Part shown: positions 46,914 through 56,064 of the stretch, one piece after another | How the letters are laid out: each line of letters opens with the position of its first letter | Numbering within the stretch: position 1 is the first letter of the stretch | DNA from: Allostella vacuolata | GTDB lineage: Bacteria; Pseudomonadota; Alphaproteobacteria; ATCC43930; Allostellaceae | DNA length: 64,000 bases | Assembly: GCA_006739055.1 (NCBI GenBank) | Contig: AP019702.1 | Span: forward strand, 1,949,001 to 2,013,000 | Reading direction: 5' to 3' | The notes under the pieces: model-generated | Seen by the model: the letters and a program-made list of their open reading frames with translations, nothing else | Databases searched by the model: none | What the model was told of the DNA's origin: nothing | Position numbers and translations under genes: made by a program

Positions 46914-48266
46914 ATGCGCCATTTTCCCATCTTCCTCGACCTTCTCGACCGGCCGGCCCTGGTCGTCGGCGAAGGTGCCCGGGCCGATGCCAAGGCCGCG
47001 GCCCTGGCCGCCGCCGGCGCCGTCGTCGTCCGTCACGACGGCCAGGCGGCGCCGGACGCGGCCGCGATCCGCGCCGCCATCGTTGTGTTCATATGCGTGT
47101 TCGACGAGGCGGTGGCGCGCGAAACGGCCGCCCGCGCCCGGGCCGAGCGGGTGCCGGTCAACGTCGTCGACCGGCCCGACCTCTCGACCTTCGTCATGCC
47201 GGCGATCGTCGATCGCGGCGACGTGGTGGTGGCGGTCGGCACCGGCGGCGCCGCACCGGTCCTGGCCCGGCGCATCCGGGCTCGCATCCAGCAGATCCTG
47301 CCGGAGCGCCTGGGAAATCTGGCTGCGTTCTCCAACCGCTTCCGGGCGACCGTCAAGGCGGCGATCCCTGATTTCGACAGCCGGCGCCGGCTGTGGGAGC
47401 GGGTGCTGGCCGGCCCGATCGCCGACCAGGTCCTGGCCGGCCGGGAGCCGGAGGCCCACGCCGCCATGGTCGAGGCGATCAACCGGCGCGAGGTGCCGCC
47501 GGCCGGCATCGTTCATCTGGTCGGCGCCGGCCCCGGCGACCCGGAACTCCTGACCTTGAAGGCGCTGCGCCTGATCGAGGAGGCCGAGGTGGTCGTGCAT
47601 GACGACCTCGTCTCGGCCGAGATCCTGGCGCGCGCCCGGGTCGACGCCATCCGCATCCCGGTCGGCAAGCGCCAGGGCCGGCCCTCGACCCCCCAGGCGG
47701 AGATCGAGGCGATCCTGGTGCGGCATGCCGCCGCGGGCCATCGCGTCGTCCGGCTCAAGGGTGGCGATCCGTTCGTGTTCGGCCGCGGCGGCGAGGAGGT
47801 GGAGGCGCTGCGCGCGGCCGGCATCCCCTATACCGTCGTCCCCGGCATCACGGCCGCGCTCGGCTGCGCGGCCGCGCTCGACCTGCCGCTCACCCATCGC
47901 GGCCATGCCTCGGCGCTGACGCTGGTCACCGGCCAGGGCCGACTCGGCGCCGGGCCGCCGGTACCGGCCGACCCGCGCCACACGGTGGCCCTCTACATGG
48001 GCCGCGGCGCCGCCGCGGCGGTCGCCGGCCGGCTGCTCCAGGGCGGCCGGGACCCGGCGACGCCGGTGGCGGTGGTGGAGAACGGGACCCGGCCCGACCA
48101 GCGCGTCGCCTTCGGCACGCTGGCGGGGCTGGGGCAGCTGGTCGAGGGCGAGTGCAGCGACGGGCCGGCCCTGATCTTCATCGGCGAGACGGTGGCGCTG
48201 GCCCATGGCGCGCCGGCGGCCGTCGATGCGACGCCGCCGCGCCGGCGCGCCGGAGGTGCGGCATGA
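46914..48266 (+). CDS. cysG: Siroheme synthase (multifunctional CysG)
   Basis: 450 residues in two functional halves. Residues 1-195 are the dehydrogenase/ferrochelatase module (FLDLLDRPALVVGEGARADAK; TFVMPAIVDRGDVVVAVGTGG). Residues about 198-450 are uroporphyrinogen-III C-methyltransferase (HLVGAGPGDPELLTLKALRL; RLKGGDPFVFGRGGEE; VVPGITAALGCAA). It makes siroheme for the sulfite/nitrite reductase downstream. Its TGA overlaps the next ATG. Confidence 0.94.
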   Translation: MRHFPIFLDLLDRPALVVGEGARADAKAAALAAAGAVVVRHDGQAAPDAAAIRAAIVVFICVFDEAVARETAARARAERVPVNVVDRPDLSTFVMPAIVDRGDVVVAVGTGGAAPVLARRIRARIQQILPERLGNLAAFSNRFRATVKAAIPDFDSRRRLWERVLAGPIADQVLAGREPEAHAAMVEAINRREVPPAGIVHLVGAGPGDPELLTLKALRLIEEAEVVVHDDLVSAEILARARVDAIRIPVGKRQGRPSTPQAEIEAILVRHAAAGHRVVRLKGGDPFVFGRGGEEVEALRAAGIPYTVVPGITAALGCAAALDLPLTHRGHASALTLVTGQGRLGAGPPVPADPRHTVALYMGRGAAAAVAGRLLQGGRDPATPVAVVENGTRPDQRVAFGTLAGLGQLVEGECSDGPALIFIGETVALAHGAPAAVDATPPRRRAGGAA

Positions 48267-48592
48267 CGCTCCAGGTGATTACCGCCAACCGCCTGTCGGA
48301 CGGCGTGGTGGTGTTCCGCACCGCCGGCGGCCGGTGGTCGGCCCGGGTCGAGGACGCGGGCGTGCTCGATGCCGGGGCGGCGGAGGCCGCGCTCGCCGCG
48401 GGCCAGGCCGACGCGGTGCGCCCGGTCGTGGTCGGCGTCTATCTGGTGGACGTGGTGCCGGGCCGGTCGGGGCCGGTTCCGGTCGAGTTCCGCGAGCGCA
48501 TCCGGGCCCAGGGCCCGAGCGTCGGCGTGCGCGGCGCGTTCGAGGTCGCCGCACCGGCCCTCCCGGGCCGGGCCATCCAGGACGAGGTCTGA
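48263..48592 (+). CDS. DUF2849 domain protein
   Basis: 109 residues. It begins MTLQVITANRLSDGVVVFRT and has the DUF2849 pattern with 'GVYLVDVVP' in the middle. Homologues sit between cysG and a sulfite/nitrite reductase in many alphaproteobacteria, as here. It may be a small electron-transfer or assembly partner; its role is not established. It is translationally coupled to cysG by ATGA. Confidence 0.85.
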   Translation: MTLQVITANRLSDGVVVFRTAGGRWSARVEDAGVLDAGAAEAALAAGQADAVRPVVVGVYLVDVVPGRSGPVPVEFRERIRAQGPSVGVRGAFEVAAPALPGRAIQDEV

Positions 48593-48597
48593 CGAAC

Positions 48598-50256
48598 ATG
48601 TATCGCTACGACGAGTTCGACCGTGCCTTCCTGGAGGAGCGCGTCGCCCAGTTCCGCGACCAGGTCGCCCGCCGCCTGTCCGGCGACCTGTCGGAGGACG
48701 AGTTCAAGCTGCTGCGGCTGATGAACGGCCTCTACCTGCAGCTCCATGCCTACATGCTGCGGATCGCCATTCCCTACGGCACCCTGTCGTCGGGACAGAT
48801 GCGCCGGCTGGCCGACGTGGCCGAGCGCTGGGACCGCGGCTACGGCCATTTCACCACCCGCCAGAACATCCAGCTCAACTGGATCCGGCTGGAGGACGCG
48901 CCCGACGTGATCGCGGCCCTGGCCGAGGTCGACATGCACGGTATCCAGACGTCGGGCAACTGCATCCGCAACGTCACCGCCGACCAGTATGCCGGGGTCG
49001 CCGCCGACGAGATCGAGGACCCGCGGGTCTGGGCGGAGATCCTGCGGCAATGGTCGACCAACCATCCGGAATTCTCGTTCCTGCCGCGCAAGTTCAAGAT
49101 CGCCGTCACCGGTGCCGAGCTCGACCGGGCGGCGATCCGGGTGCATGACGTCGGCCTGCGGATGCGCCGCGACGATGCCGGGGCTGCCGGCTTCGAGGTG
49201 GTGGTCGGCGGCGGGCTCGGCCGCACCCCGCTGGTCGGCAAGACGATCCGCCGGTTCCTGCCCAAGGACGACCTGCTCGGCTATCTCGAGGCGGTGATGC
49301 GCGTCTACAACGCGCTCGGCCGGCGGGACAACCTCTACAAGTCGCGCATCAAGATCCTGGTCCACGACATCGGGCCAGAGCGCATGGCCGAGATGGTCGA
49401 CGCGGAGTTCCAGGCGATCCAGGCCGAGGGCGGGGTGTCGCTCGACCCCGAGCTGGTGGGGCGGATCCGGGCGCATTTCGCGCCGCCCGTCTATGCGCCG
49501 GCCCCGGTGGAGCCGCCCGAGCTGGCGGCGCTGGAGCGGGCCGACCCGGCCTTCGCGCGCTGGCGGCGGACCAATACCGCCGCCCATCGCGAGCCGGGCC
49601 ATGCCATCGTCAACCTGTCCCTGAAGCCGCACGGCCGGCCTCCCGGCGACGCCACCTCGGCCGAGATGCGGGCGGTGGCCGACATGGCCGACCGCTGGTC
49701 GCTGGGCGAGATTCGGGTGGCCCACGAGCAGAACCTGGTCCTGCCCCATGTCCGCCAGGCCGACCTGCCCGAGGTGTGGCGGGCGGCGCAGGCGATCGGC
49801 TTCGCCACGCCGAACATCGGCCACCTGACCGACATCATCGCCTGCCCGGGCCTCGATTATTGCGCGCTGGCGACGGCGCGCTCGATCCCGATCGCCGAGC
49901 GCTTGGCCGACCGCTTCCGCGACCTCGACCGGCTGCACGACATCGGCCCGTTCCGCATCAACATCTCGGGCTGCATCAACGCCTGCGGCCACCATCATGT
50001 CGGCCATGTCGGGCTGCTCGGCGTCGACAAGGCGGGCGAGGAGTTCTACCAGATCACCCTGGGCGGCAGCGCCGAGGAGGACACGGCGATCGGCCGCATC
50101 GTCGGCCCGGCCGTCTCGTCGGCCGAGGTGGTGGACGCGATCGAGCGGCTGGTCGACACCTATGTCCGGATCCGCGAGCCGGAAGAGACCTTCCTCGATA
50201 CCTGCCGGCGGGTCGGCAACGCACCCTTCAAGGAGAGCATCTATGCCGCTGCTTAG
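48598..50256 (+). CDS. Assimilatory nitrite/sulfite reductase hemoprotein (siroheme, 4Fe-4S)
   Basis: 552 residues. The two ferredoxin-like half-domains (SSGQMRRLADVAERWDRGYGHFT; SAEMRAVADMADRWSLGEIRVAHEQ) are the NiR/SiR duplication. The [4Fe-4S]-siroheme cysteines are C416 and C422 (CPGLDYC) with C459 and C463 (CINAC). In this gene order (cysG, DUF2849, reductase, DUF934) it is most likely the sulfite reductase of sulfate assimilation. The electron donor subunit is not in the window. Confidence 0.92.
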   Translation: MYRYDEFDRAFLEERVAQFRDQVARRLSGDLSEDEFKLLRLMNGLYLQLHAYMLRIAIPYGTLSSGQMRRLADVAERWDRGYGHFTTRQNIQLNWIRLEDAPDVIAALAEVDMHGIQTSGNCIRNVTADQYAGVAADEIEDPRVWAEILRQWSTNHPEFSFLPRKFKIAVTGAELDRAAIRVHDVGLRMRRDDAGAAGFEVVVGGGLGRTPLVGKTIRRFLPKDDLLGYLEAVMRVYNALGRRDNLYKSRIKILVHDIGPERMAEMVDAEFQAIQAEGGVSLDPELVGRIRAHFAPPVYAPAPVEPPELAALERADPAFARWRRTNTAAHREPGHAIVNLSLKPHGRPPGDATSAEMRAVADMADRWSLGEIRVAHEQNLVLPHVRQADLPEVWRAAQAIGFATPNIGHLTDIIACPGLDYCALATARSIPIAERLADRFRDLDRLHDIGPFRINISGCINACGHHHVGHVGLLGVDKAGEEFYQITLGGSAEEDTAIGRIVGPAVSSAEVVDAIERLVDTYVRIREPEETFLDTCRRVGNAPFKESIYAAA

Positions 50257-50704
50257 GCAGGGGGTGGCGATCGAGGACGCCTGGACCCATCTCGACGACG
50301 CGGCCGCCCTGCCGGCGGACGCGGTGGCGATCACCGTCACGGGCGCCCGCTGGGCGGCCGAGCGCGATCGGCTGCTGGCCCGGACCGGGCCGCTCGGGGT
50401 GCGGCTCGCCAACAGCGAGGCGGTGGATGGGGTGGAGGGCGACCTGCCGCGGCTCGGGCTGATCGCCCTGCATTTCCCGAAATTCTCCGACGGGCGCGCC
50501 TACAGCCAGGCCCGCCGCCTGCGGCGGCTGGGCTTCGCGGGCGAGCTGCGGGCGACCGGCAACGTGCTGCAGGACCAGCTCCTGCTGATGACCCGGGTCG
50601 GCTTCGACGGGTTCCTGATGACGGCCCCCGACGCCGAGCGCCGCTACCAGGCGGCGCTGGCCGCCTATGATCACTTCTACCAGCCGCGGCGGATCGTGGC
50701 GTAG
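50243..50704 (+). CDS. DUF934 domain protein
   Basis: 153 residues. The DUF934 features are LGLIALHFPKFSDGRAYSQARRLRRLGFAGELRATGNVL near 72-110 and a C-terminal YDHFYQPRRI. It overlaps the reductase gene by 14 bp; AAGGAG lies 7 nt before the ATG. Homologues close the alphaproteobacterial sulfite reductase operon. Its biochemical role is not known. Confidence 0.88.
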   Translation: MPLLRQGVAIEDAWTHLDDAAALPADAVAITVTGARWAAERDRLLARTGPLGVRLANSEAVDGVEGDLPRLGLIALHFPKFSDGRAYSQARRLRRLGFAGELRATGNVLQDQLLLMTRVGFDGFLMTAPDAERRYQAALAAYDHFYQPRRIVA

Positions 50705-50716
50705 GAGGACGGGGCG

Positions 50717-52246
50717 TCAGTCCCAGGTGACGATATCGCCGGTCGCGTAGATCATGCATTTTGCTCGTGTGTTCTGGCGGCAGCCAGCGAGCGCGGTCGC
50801 GGTCGCCTCCTGCCGGCTCGATCGGCCGCCGATCCATCTCCAGGCTCCGTCCGGGGCCACGGCCAGGGCCTTGTGGTCTGGCGCGCGCGCATAGTCGGCC
50901 AGGCGCTGGCGAACCTCGCCGCGCACGAACGGAACCCGGTCGGGATCGAACGGGGCGCCGCTCGTGGGCAGAATGCCGTGGTCGGCCCATTGCGATTCAT
51001 CGAAGGTCACGACATCGTCTTCGGCGTAGACGGTGCACGACGTGTTGCTGACGAAAAGGCAGCGCTCCAGCGCACGGCGACGTGCGTCCGTCAGGTCGGC
51101 GGATCGGTCGACATAGGCGACCACGCCGGTGCGGGATATCGCGATCGCCTTGGGGGGCGCCGCCTTGGCGAAGGCGACGGCCGCTGCCCGGTCGGAGCTG
51201 TTGTTGAGGGCAGGCAGGGCGGCGGGGTCGAAGGCGCGGCGTGCGGACTTGGGCGCGGCCGGCGGCTCGACTGCCGGCGGACGCAGCAGCGCGATGCGAT
51301 TGCGCGCAAGAGCCGTGAACTGCCCATTGGGGTAGGTCGCGATGTAGTGTTCGAAGTCGGCCGCGATGTGGCTGTCCTTGATGGCGTTCCATAGCACCGG
51401 TTCGGGATTGGCCGCGGCCGCGGGCGGTGCCGGTGGGATGGCGGCGACCGCCTTGGGCGGTGGCGGCGGAACGAAATAGAAGTCTTCGATCAGGGACGAG
51501 GCCTCCCACGGTATCTGCTTGCCCTGCGTCACCCGCCCGACGGCCGCGCGGACTCGCTTGAAGACGTCCTCCACACGCAATCCGGGAATCGTCAGGGCGC
51601 CCAGCAGTTCGGCGGTGAACACGCCGTTGCGGTCATTCCCGTCGGCGGCCACCTGGCCCGGAGCCGTGGCGTAGGAGATGAGCATGTTGCCCGGAGCCGT
51701 CACCTGGGCGAGGCCGCCGGCGGTGCTTCGGAAGCGCCGCTCGAAGGGGTTGTTGCGGCATGCGTCGAGTATGACGATGGCGGTGCCGGTCGCGCGATCG
51801 GCAATCTGGAACAGCACCTGATCCAGATCGACCGCCTCGCTCATCACCGCCGCTTCGCTGGCGATTTCCGCGTCGATCGGTACGAGATAGTTGCGGCCGC
51901 GCACCTGGATGCCATGGCCGGCATAATAGAAGAGGGCGGCGCTGTGGGGGCGGGCCAGGGCATTGCCGAACTCGGTGATCGCCCGGGTCATGCCGCGCTG
52001 GGTGGCATCCTCGAGCCGGGTGACGGAGAAGCCCAGGCCGCGCAGGACCCGCTCCATGTCCCGCGCGTCGTTCTTCGGGTTTCGCAGCGGTTGGCTCTTG
52101 TATCCGCCATTGCCGATCAGCAGGGCGATCTTGCCTTTACCGTCGTCGGCGCAAGCCGCCGATTGCCCTGCGAGCAGTCCGAACAGCAGGGCCACCAGCG
52201 GAAGGAGGTGAGGCCGGCGGGGTGCTGCCGTCACACCCACCACCAT
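50717..52246 (-). CDS. Exported caspase-family protease with DUF4189-like repeats
   Basis: 509 residues. A signal peptide ends near residue 32 (LLAGQSAACA). The caspase fold covers about 38-265: GKIALLIGNGGYKSQPLRNPKNDARDM, the catalytic His111 in FYYAGHGIQ and Cys163 in ILDACRNNPF. A Pro-rich linker and helical segment follow. Two tandem repeats of a DUF4189-like domain (about 365-425 and 455-509) both end with an 'A.GD/DDVVTW/F' pattern. It should act in the periplasm or at the surface. It overlaps the RTX gene upstream by 16 bp. Confidence 0.87.
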   Translation of the reverse strand: MVVGVTAAPRRPHLLPLVALLFGLLAGQSAACADDGKGKIALLIGNGGYKSQPLRNPKNDARDMERVLRGLGFSVTRLEDATQRGMTRAITEFGNALARPHSAALFYYAGHGIQVRGRNYLVPIDAEIASEAAVMSEAVDLDQVLFQIADRATGTAIVILDACRNNPFERRFRSTAGGLAQVTAPGNMLISYATAPGQVAADGNDRNGVFTAELLGALTIPGLRVEDVFKRVRAAVGRVTQGKQIPWEASSLIEDFYFVPPPPPKAVAAIPPAPPAAAANPEPVLWNAIKDSHIAADFEHYIATYPNGQFTALARNRIALLRPPAVEPPAAPKSARRAFDPAALPALNNSSDRAAAVAFAKAAPPKAIAISRTGVVAYVDRSADLTDARRRALERCLFVSNTSCTVYAEDDVVTFDESQWADHGILPTSGAPFDPDRVPFVRGEVRQRLADYARAPDHKALAVAPDGAWRWIGGRSSRQEATATALAGCRQNTRAKCMIYATGDIVTWD

Positions 52247-53550
52247 TGCTGGGCCGGGTCGATGCCCGCCGGCCAGGCCGGGAACGGTTGCGCCACCGGC
52301 GGAGCCGGGTCGAATGGCGGAGGCGGAGGCGGTGTGGCGTCTTCGTCCAGTTCGAACAGCCGGTAGGTCGGGGGCGTCGGCTGGACCGGCTCGACCGGCG
52401 GCGGTGGCGGCGGCGGCGGCAGTTGCTGGTCGGCATTGGGAATGAAGGGCGGAGGCGGCGGCTCGTCCAACGGGGTGGGGCTGAGGTCGATGCCGCCATC
52501 GCCGTCACCACTGGAACCACCGCCATCCGACCCGCCCGAACCGCCGTCGCCCGAACCGCCGTCGCCGGCTCCGCCATCGCCCGCTCCGCCGTCGCCGTCG
52601 CCCCCGCCATCCGACATCGGTCGCTGGGCGAGCACCGGCAGGAAGTTGCGGCCGTCGAGCGGCACCAGCGGATTGCTGGAGAATTTTATCGGATTATCGA
52701 CCGGCTTGTAGTCGCCATAGATGCTTGTGAATGTTCCGTCCCCGTTCGGCCGACGCTCCAGGAGTTCCGGCTTCACGAGTTCGGTGAACTCGTAGACATC
52801 GCCATCCGAGAATTGGATGCGCTCGACGTTCACCACCAGCGTCTTCGTGCTGAGTTCCTTGTCGAGAAGTTCGTAGTAATTGTGTCCCAGGCGGTTGATG
52901 ACGTAGCCGGAAAAGGGCCGGTTGACCGCGAGTATGTCGAGGCCGTCTCCACCATTGACGATATCCTGCTGTGCCTGGAAGCTCAGCGGAAGATCCCGTT
53001 GTGCTCCGACATAGATGACATCATTGCCGGCACCGCCGAGCAGGAAATCGTCGCCAAGTCCCCCCGTAATGACGTCATCGCCGGCGCCGCCCAGTATGGT
53101 GTCGCGGCCGTTGCCACCGTTCAGAGAGTCGTTTCCCTCTTCGCCATAGATCAGGTCGTCGCCCTCGTCGCCGAAGCATATGTCGTTCCCGACATTGCCG
53201 ATCACGGTGTCGTTTCCGTCGTCGCCATCCACGATGTCGTCGCCCTGGCCGCCATAGACGACGTCATTTCCTTCGCCGCCGTTTACCGTGTCGTTCCCGA
53301 TATTTCCGTTGACGTGCCAGTCGTTGCCCGAATTCCCATTGACGAGATCGTGCCCTTGTCCGCCGCGCGCGAAGTCGGAACCGGACCCCCCGTCGACGGT
53401 ATCGGAGCCTCGGTTTCCATTGACTTCGTCCGGGCCGCCGTTCCCGTGCAGCAGATCATCGCCGTCGAAGCCGAGAATGGTGTCATGGCCGGCGCCCCCG
53501 GAGAACTGGCTCGCTTCATTCGAGCCTTCGAAAATAAACGACCGAGCCAT
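52231..53550 (-). CDS. RTX (hemolysin-type calcium-binding) protein with Gly/Pro-rich tail
   Basis: 439 residues from ATG 53550, which has GGGAGATG upstream; a longer in-frame start (53811) adds an implausible basic leader. Residues about 10-190 are more than a dozen calcium-binding nonapeptides (for example GGAGHDTIL, GGQGDDIVD). Then comes a unique domain (about 195-310), a Gly/Asp/Ser-rich repeat tract (about 320-360) and Pro-rich stretches, ending in DPAQQWWWV. The proline/glycine tail may span the cell wall or act as a display stalk. Its 3' end overlaps the caspase gene, suggesting co-transcription. Confidence 0.85.
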   Translation of the reverse strand: MARSFIFEGSNEASQFSGGAGHDTILGFDGDDLLHGNGGPDEVNGNRGSDTVDGGSGSDFARGGQGHDLVNGNSGNDWHVNGNIGNDTVNGGEGNDVVYGGQGDDIVDGDDGNDTVIGNVGNDICFGDEGDDLIYGEEGNDSLNGGNGRDTILGGAGDDVITGGLGDDFLLGGAGNDVIYVGAQRDLPLSFQAQQDIVNGGDGLDILAVNRPFSGYVINRLGHNYYELLDKELSTKTLVVNVERIQFSDGDVYEFTELVKPELLERRPNGDGTFTSIYGDYKPVDNPIKFSSNPLVPLDGRNFLPVLAQRPMSDGGGDGDGGAGDGGAGDGGSGDGGSGGSDGGGSSGDGDGGIDLSPTPLDEPPPPPFIPNADQQLPPPPPPPPVEPVQPTPPTYRLFELDEDATPPPPPPFDPAPPVAQPFPAWPAGIDPAQQWWWV

Positions 53551-53747
53551 GACCGCATCTCCCGCTGGGGCTGCCTGTGTTTGATCGGCAAGCGTAAATA
53601 GGCCCCATCGGCCCGGCATCATCAGAATGGTGGATGCGGGCGGGAATATCCCCTCATAGCATCCCCTTCCACGACGGATGAACGACCCTGGCTCGCGGTG
53701 GCGGGCGCGCTCATCGCGTCGCGAATGGCTGCCGCGCAGGAACTCAC

Positions 53748-54857
53748 ATGAAACGACGTAGAGCCGGAAATCGCGTCTGCACCAGGCGGGCCCGTGCACT
53801 CTGCCTGGCATCGGCGCTCGTCGCCGCCATGCTTCCGGAAGCGGCCTTGGCGGGCGATCCGCGACAGATCACGATCGATCAGCGACCCCTGCTGGATCTG
53901 CGGCCACCGGCCTCCGCACTGTCGATCTCGGCCTGGGTGAACCGGGCCGACGCCACCTATCGGCCGGGCGATGACGTGACGATCTATCTGCGCGCCAACC
54001 TGGATGCGCGGATCACGATCCTGAACGTGGACGCGACCGGTCGCACGACCGTGCTCCTGCCGAACTCGAACGCGGCCGAGAATCGCATCTCCGCCAACGC
54101 GGTGCATGTCGTGCCGCCGGCGGGGAGCGCGTACGCGCTCAAGGTGCGGCCGCCCTTCGGGGCGAACGTCATCAAGATCATCGCGACGACCAGCAGCGTG
54201 CCGGTGATCGCATTGGGGCGCACCACCGCCGGGGAGCCCTTCTCGGTGATCGGCGACCCGGCCGCCGATGTCGCCCGCCGGATCGAGGCGACCATGGGCC
54301 AGCAGCGGACGTCGGCGTGGGCCATGGCCGAACTTCCGATCTTCGTCGTCGAGGAGCGCGCCGCCGCCACGGCGGCGCCCGCGCCGACGAACCCGCCGGC
54401 ACCGGCGGCGGCCACGCCGTCGGCGGCGAGCGCCTTTGGTCTCGATGTGCGAACCAGCAAGTTCGCCTATCGGGTGGGCGAGGAGTTGTCGCTGCTCGTC
54501 ACGCCGGAGAAGAACTGCAACCTCACGTTGGTCGGGATCGACCCCGAGAACCGGGCTACCGTCCTGTTTCCCAACGCCCTCGAACAGGAGGTCCGGCTGG
54601 ATGCCGGCCGCGCGCGCTTCCTGCCGGGCTCGGACAGCCGGGTGCGACTTTCGATCATGGGCCCGCCCGGCCGTCACACCCTGCACGCGCTCTGCCGGCC
54701 CAGGGAAACGGTGCTTGGCGGGCTCTTCGACTTCACCAGGGCGGTCTACCCAATGGTCGGTTCGGGGGCGGACTTCGCGCAACTGCTCGAGAGCCAGAAG
54801 ATCGGGCAGATGCCGGATGTCGCTTCGACCAAAGTATCCTTTGAGATCGTTCAATGA
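53748..54857 (+). CDS. DUF4384 double-domain exported protein
   Basis: 369 residues. A signal peptide ends near AALAG (35). Two DUF4384-like beta-sandwich domains follow, each with the 'Y.vGd...' plus 'N.d..G....LlPN' plan: residues about 58-175 (TYRPGDDVTIYLRANLDARI; GRTTVLLPNS) and 235-345 (AYRVGEELSLLVTPEKNCNL; NRATVLFPNA). DUF4384 domains are often fused or linked to caspase-like peptidases. It is divergent from the RTX/caspase pair and overlaps the next gene's possible start. Confidence 0.8.
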   Translation: MKRRRAGNRVCTRRARALCLASALVAAMLPEAALAGDPRQITIDQRPLLDLRPPASALSISAWVNRADATYRPGDDVTIYLRANLDARITILNVDATGRTTVLLPNSNAAENRISANAVHVVPPAGSAYALKVRPPFGANVIKIIATTSSVPVIALGRTTAGEPFSVIGDPAADVARRIEATMGQQRTSAWAMAELPIFVVEERAAATAAPAPTNPPAPAAATPSAASAFGLDVRTSKFAYRVGEELSLLVTPEKNCNLTLVGIDPENRATVLFPNALEQEVRLDAGRARFLPGSDSRVRLSIMGPPGRHTLHALCRPRETVLGGLFDFTRAVYPMVGSGADFAQLLESQKIGQMPDVASTKVSFEIVQ

Positions 54858-54883
54858 TCCGCAAGTTTCCATGGGAGGGTCGC

Positions 54884-55483
54884 ATGTTCGGTTACAGTAT
54901 CCGGGCAACCGGTAGCTTTGCGGTCTGTGCGATCGCCGTGCTGGCCGGGACCGCTGCTCCCGGCTTCGCGCAGGATCGCCTGCGCATCATCCCGCCCTCG
55001 CAGTCCCAGGAGGACATGACCCGGAGCTTTCGGCAGATCATCGTCGCGCCGGCCGTCCGCCCGACGGCGGTCCCGGTCACGCCGGCGGCTGCCGGGCCGG
55101 CAGCGACCGCGCCGGTCCCGTCGGCCGTGCCGGCGTCGATCGCCGACGTCAGCCTCATGCTGCGCGTGGAGTTCGAGTTCGGCCGGGCCACGCTCACCCC
55201 GCAGGCCCAGGCGATGCTGATCATGGTCGGCGCGGCCATGAACGACAGCCAGCTTCAACCCTATCGCTTTCTCGTCGAGGGACACACCGACGCCGTCGGA
55301 TCCGACGAGGCGAACCAGCGCCTGTCGGAACGGCGCGCCGGCGCGGTGGTCCAGTTCCTGGCATCGCGGGGCGTCGGCAGCGGCCGGCTGCATTCGATCG
55401 GCTATGGCGAAAGCCGCACGATCCCCGGAACCCTGCCGACGGACGCCCAGAACCGTCGGGTCGAGTTCGTCCGGGCCCGGTGA
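54884..55483 (+). CDS. OmpA-domain outer-membrane-associated protein
   Basis: 199 residues. A signal peptide (MFGYSIRATGSFAVCAIAVL, cleavage near GFAQ) precedes an Ala/Pro-rich linker and an OmpA C-terminal domain (about 95-199): VEFEFGRATLTPQAQAML, then GHTDAVGSDEANQRLSERRA with the peptidoglycan-binding Asp and Arg. GGGAGGG supports the start; an earlier ATG at 54854 overlaps the preceding stop by ATGA. It would attach to peptidoglycan, possibly anchoring the neighbouring exported proteins. Confidence 0.87.
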   Translation: MFGYSIRATGSFAVCAIAVLAGTAAPGFAQDRLRIIPPSQSQEDMTRSFRQIIVAPAVRPTAVPVTPAAAGPAATAPVPSAVPASIADVSLMLRVEFEFGRATLTPQAQAMLIMVGAAMNDSQLQPYRFLVEGHTDAVGSDEANQRLSERRAGAVVQFLASRGVGSGRLHSIGYGESRTIPGTLPTDAQNRRVEFVRAR

Positions 55484-56064
55484 TGCGGCGCCCGGCCTGG
55501 GCCGTGCGGACGGCCCTTGGGCTGGCGGCGGCCTGCGCCGTCGCCACCTCCTTCCCGGGCGGGGCGCGGACGGAAGAGCGAACGCAACCGGTCCAGGTCC
55601 AGCCGGACCGGTCGCTCGCCTCCGTTCGCCTGCAGGTCGAGCTGACCTCGCGGGCGACCTCCAGGGCGTTCGCTCCGGGGGAATCGCCGACGCTGCTGGT
55701 CGGCGACGAGGTCGTGGTCTGCTTCCGGGCCACCCGGTCGGGCTTCGTCACCCTGTGGAGCATCGACGCCTCCGGTGCGCACGCGGTCGTGTATCCGAAC
55801 TCCCTGAGCCATCCGGCAGGGGCGCGGTCCGCCCCCGTTCAGCCGGATCAGCGTACCTGCATCGGCGATGACGAACGGTTCCGGTTGCAGGTGGCGGAGC
55901 CGGCGGGCGAGGCGAAGATCTACCTGCATTGGACGGAGGCCGAAGGGCAGCAGCTCGGCGCCGAGGACTATCCGGTGATCGCCGGCAGCGGCGTGGCGCT
56001 GTCGCGGGAGTTCCGCGCGCCCTACGCATCGTCGATGCTCGGATATCGGGTGGGTGCGCGATGA
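55483..56064 (+). CDS. DUF4384 single-domain exported protein
   Basis: 193 residues. A signal peptide ends near residue 30. One DUF4384-like domain spans about 48-165 with 'PTLLVGDEVVVCFRATRSGFVTLW' and 'GAHAVVYPNSL'. It starts at ATG 55483, overlapping the OmpA gene stop (TGATG), and ends in an ATGA overlap with the protease gene, so these are co-translated. It resembles one half of the double-domain protein two genes upstream. Confidence 0.75.
   Translation: MRRPAWAVRTALGLAAACAVATSFPGGARTEERTQPVQVQPDRSLASVRLQVELTSRATSRAFAPGESPTLLVGDEVVVCFRATRSGFVTLWSIDASGAHAVVYPNSLSHPAGARSAPVQPDQRTCIGDDERFRLQVAEPAGEAKIYLHWTEAEGQQLGAEDYPVIAGSGVALSREFRAPYASSMLGYRVGAR

Noticed and set aside
52505-52620. Gly/Asp/Ser-coding repeats in the RTX gene as a mobile or CRISPR-like repeat
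   Set aside because: The repeat is in frame within the coding region and simply encodes a flexible Gly-rich linker.
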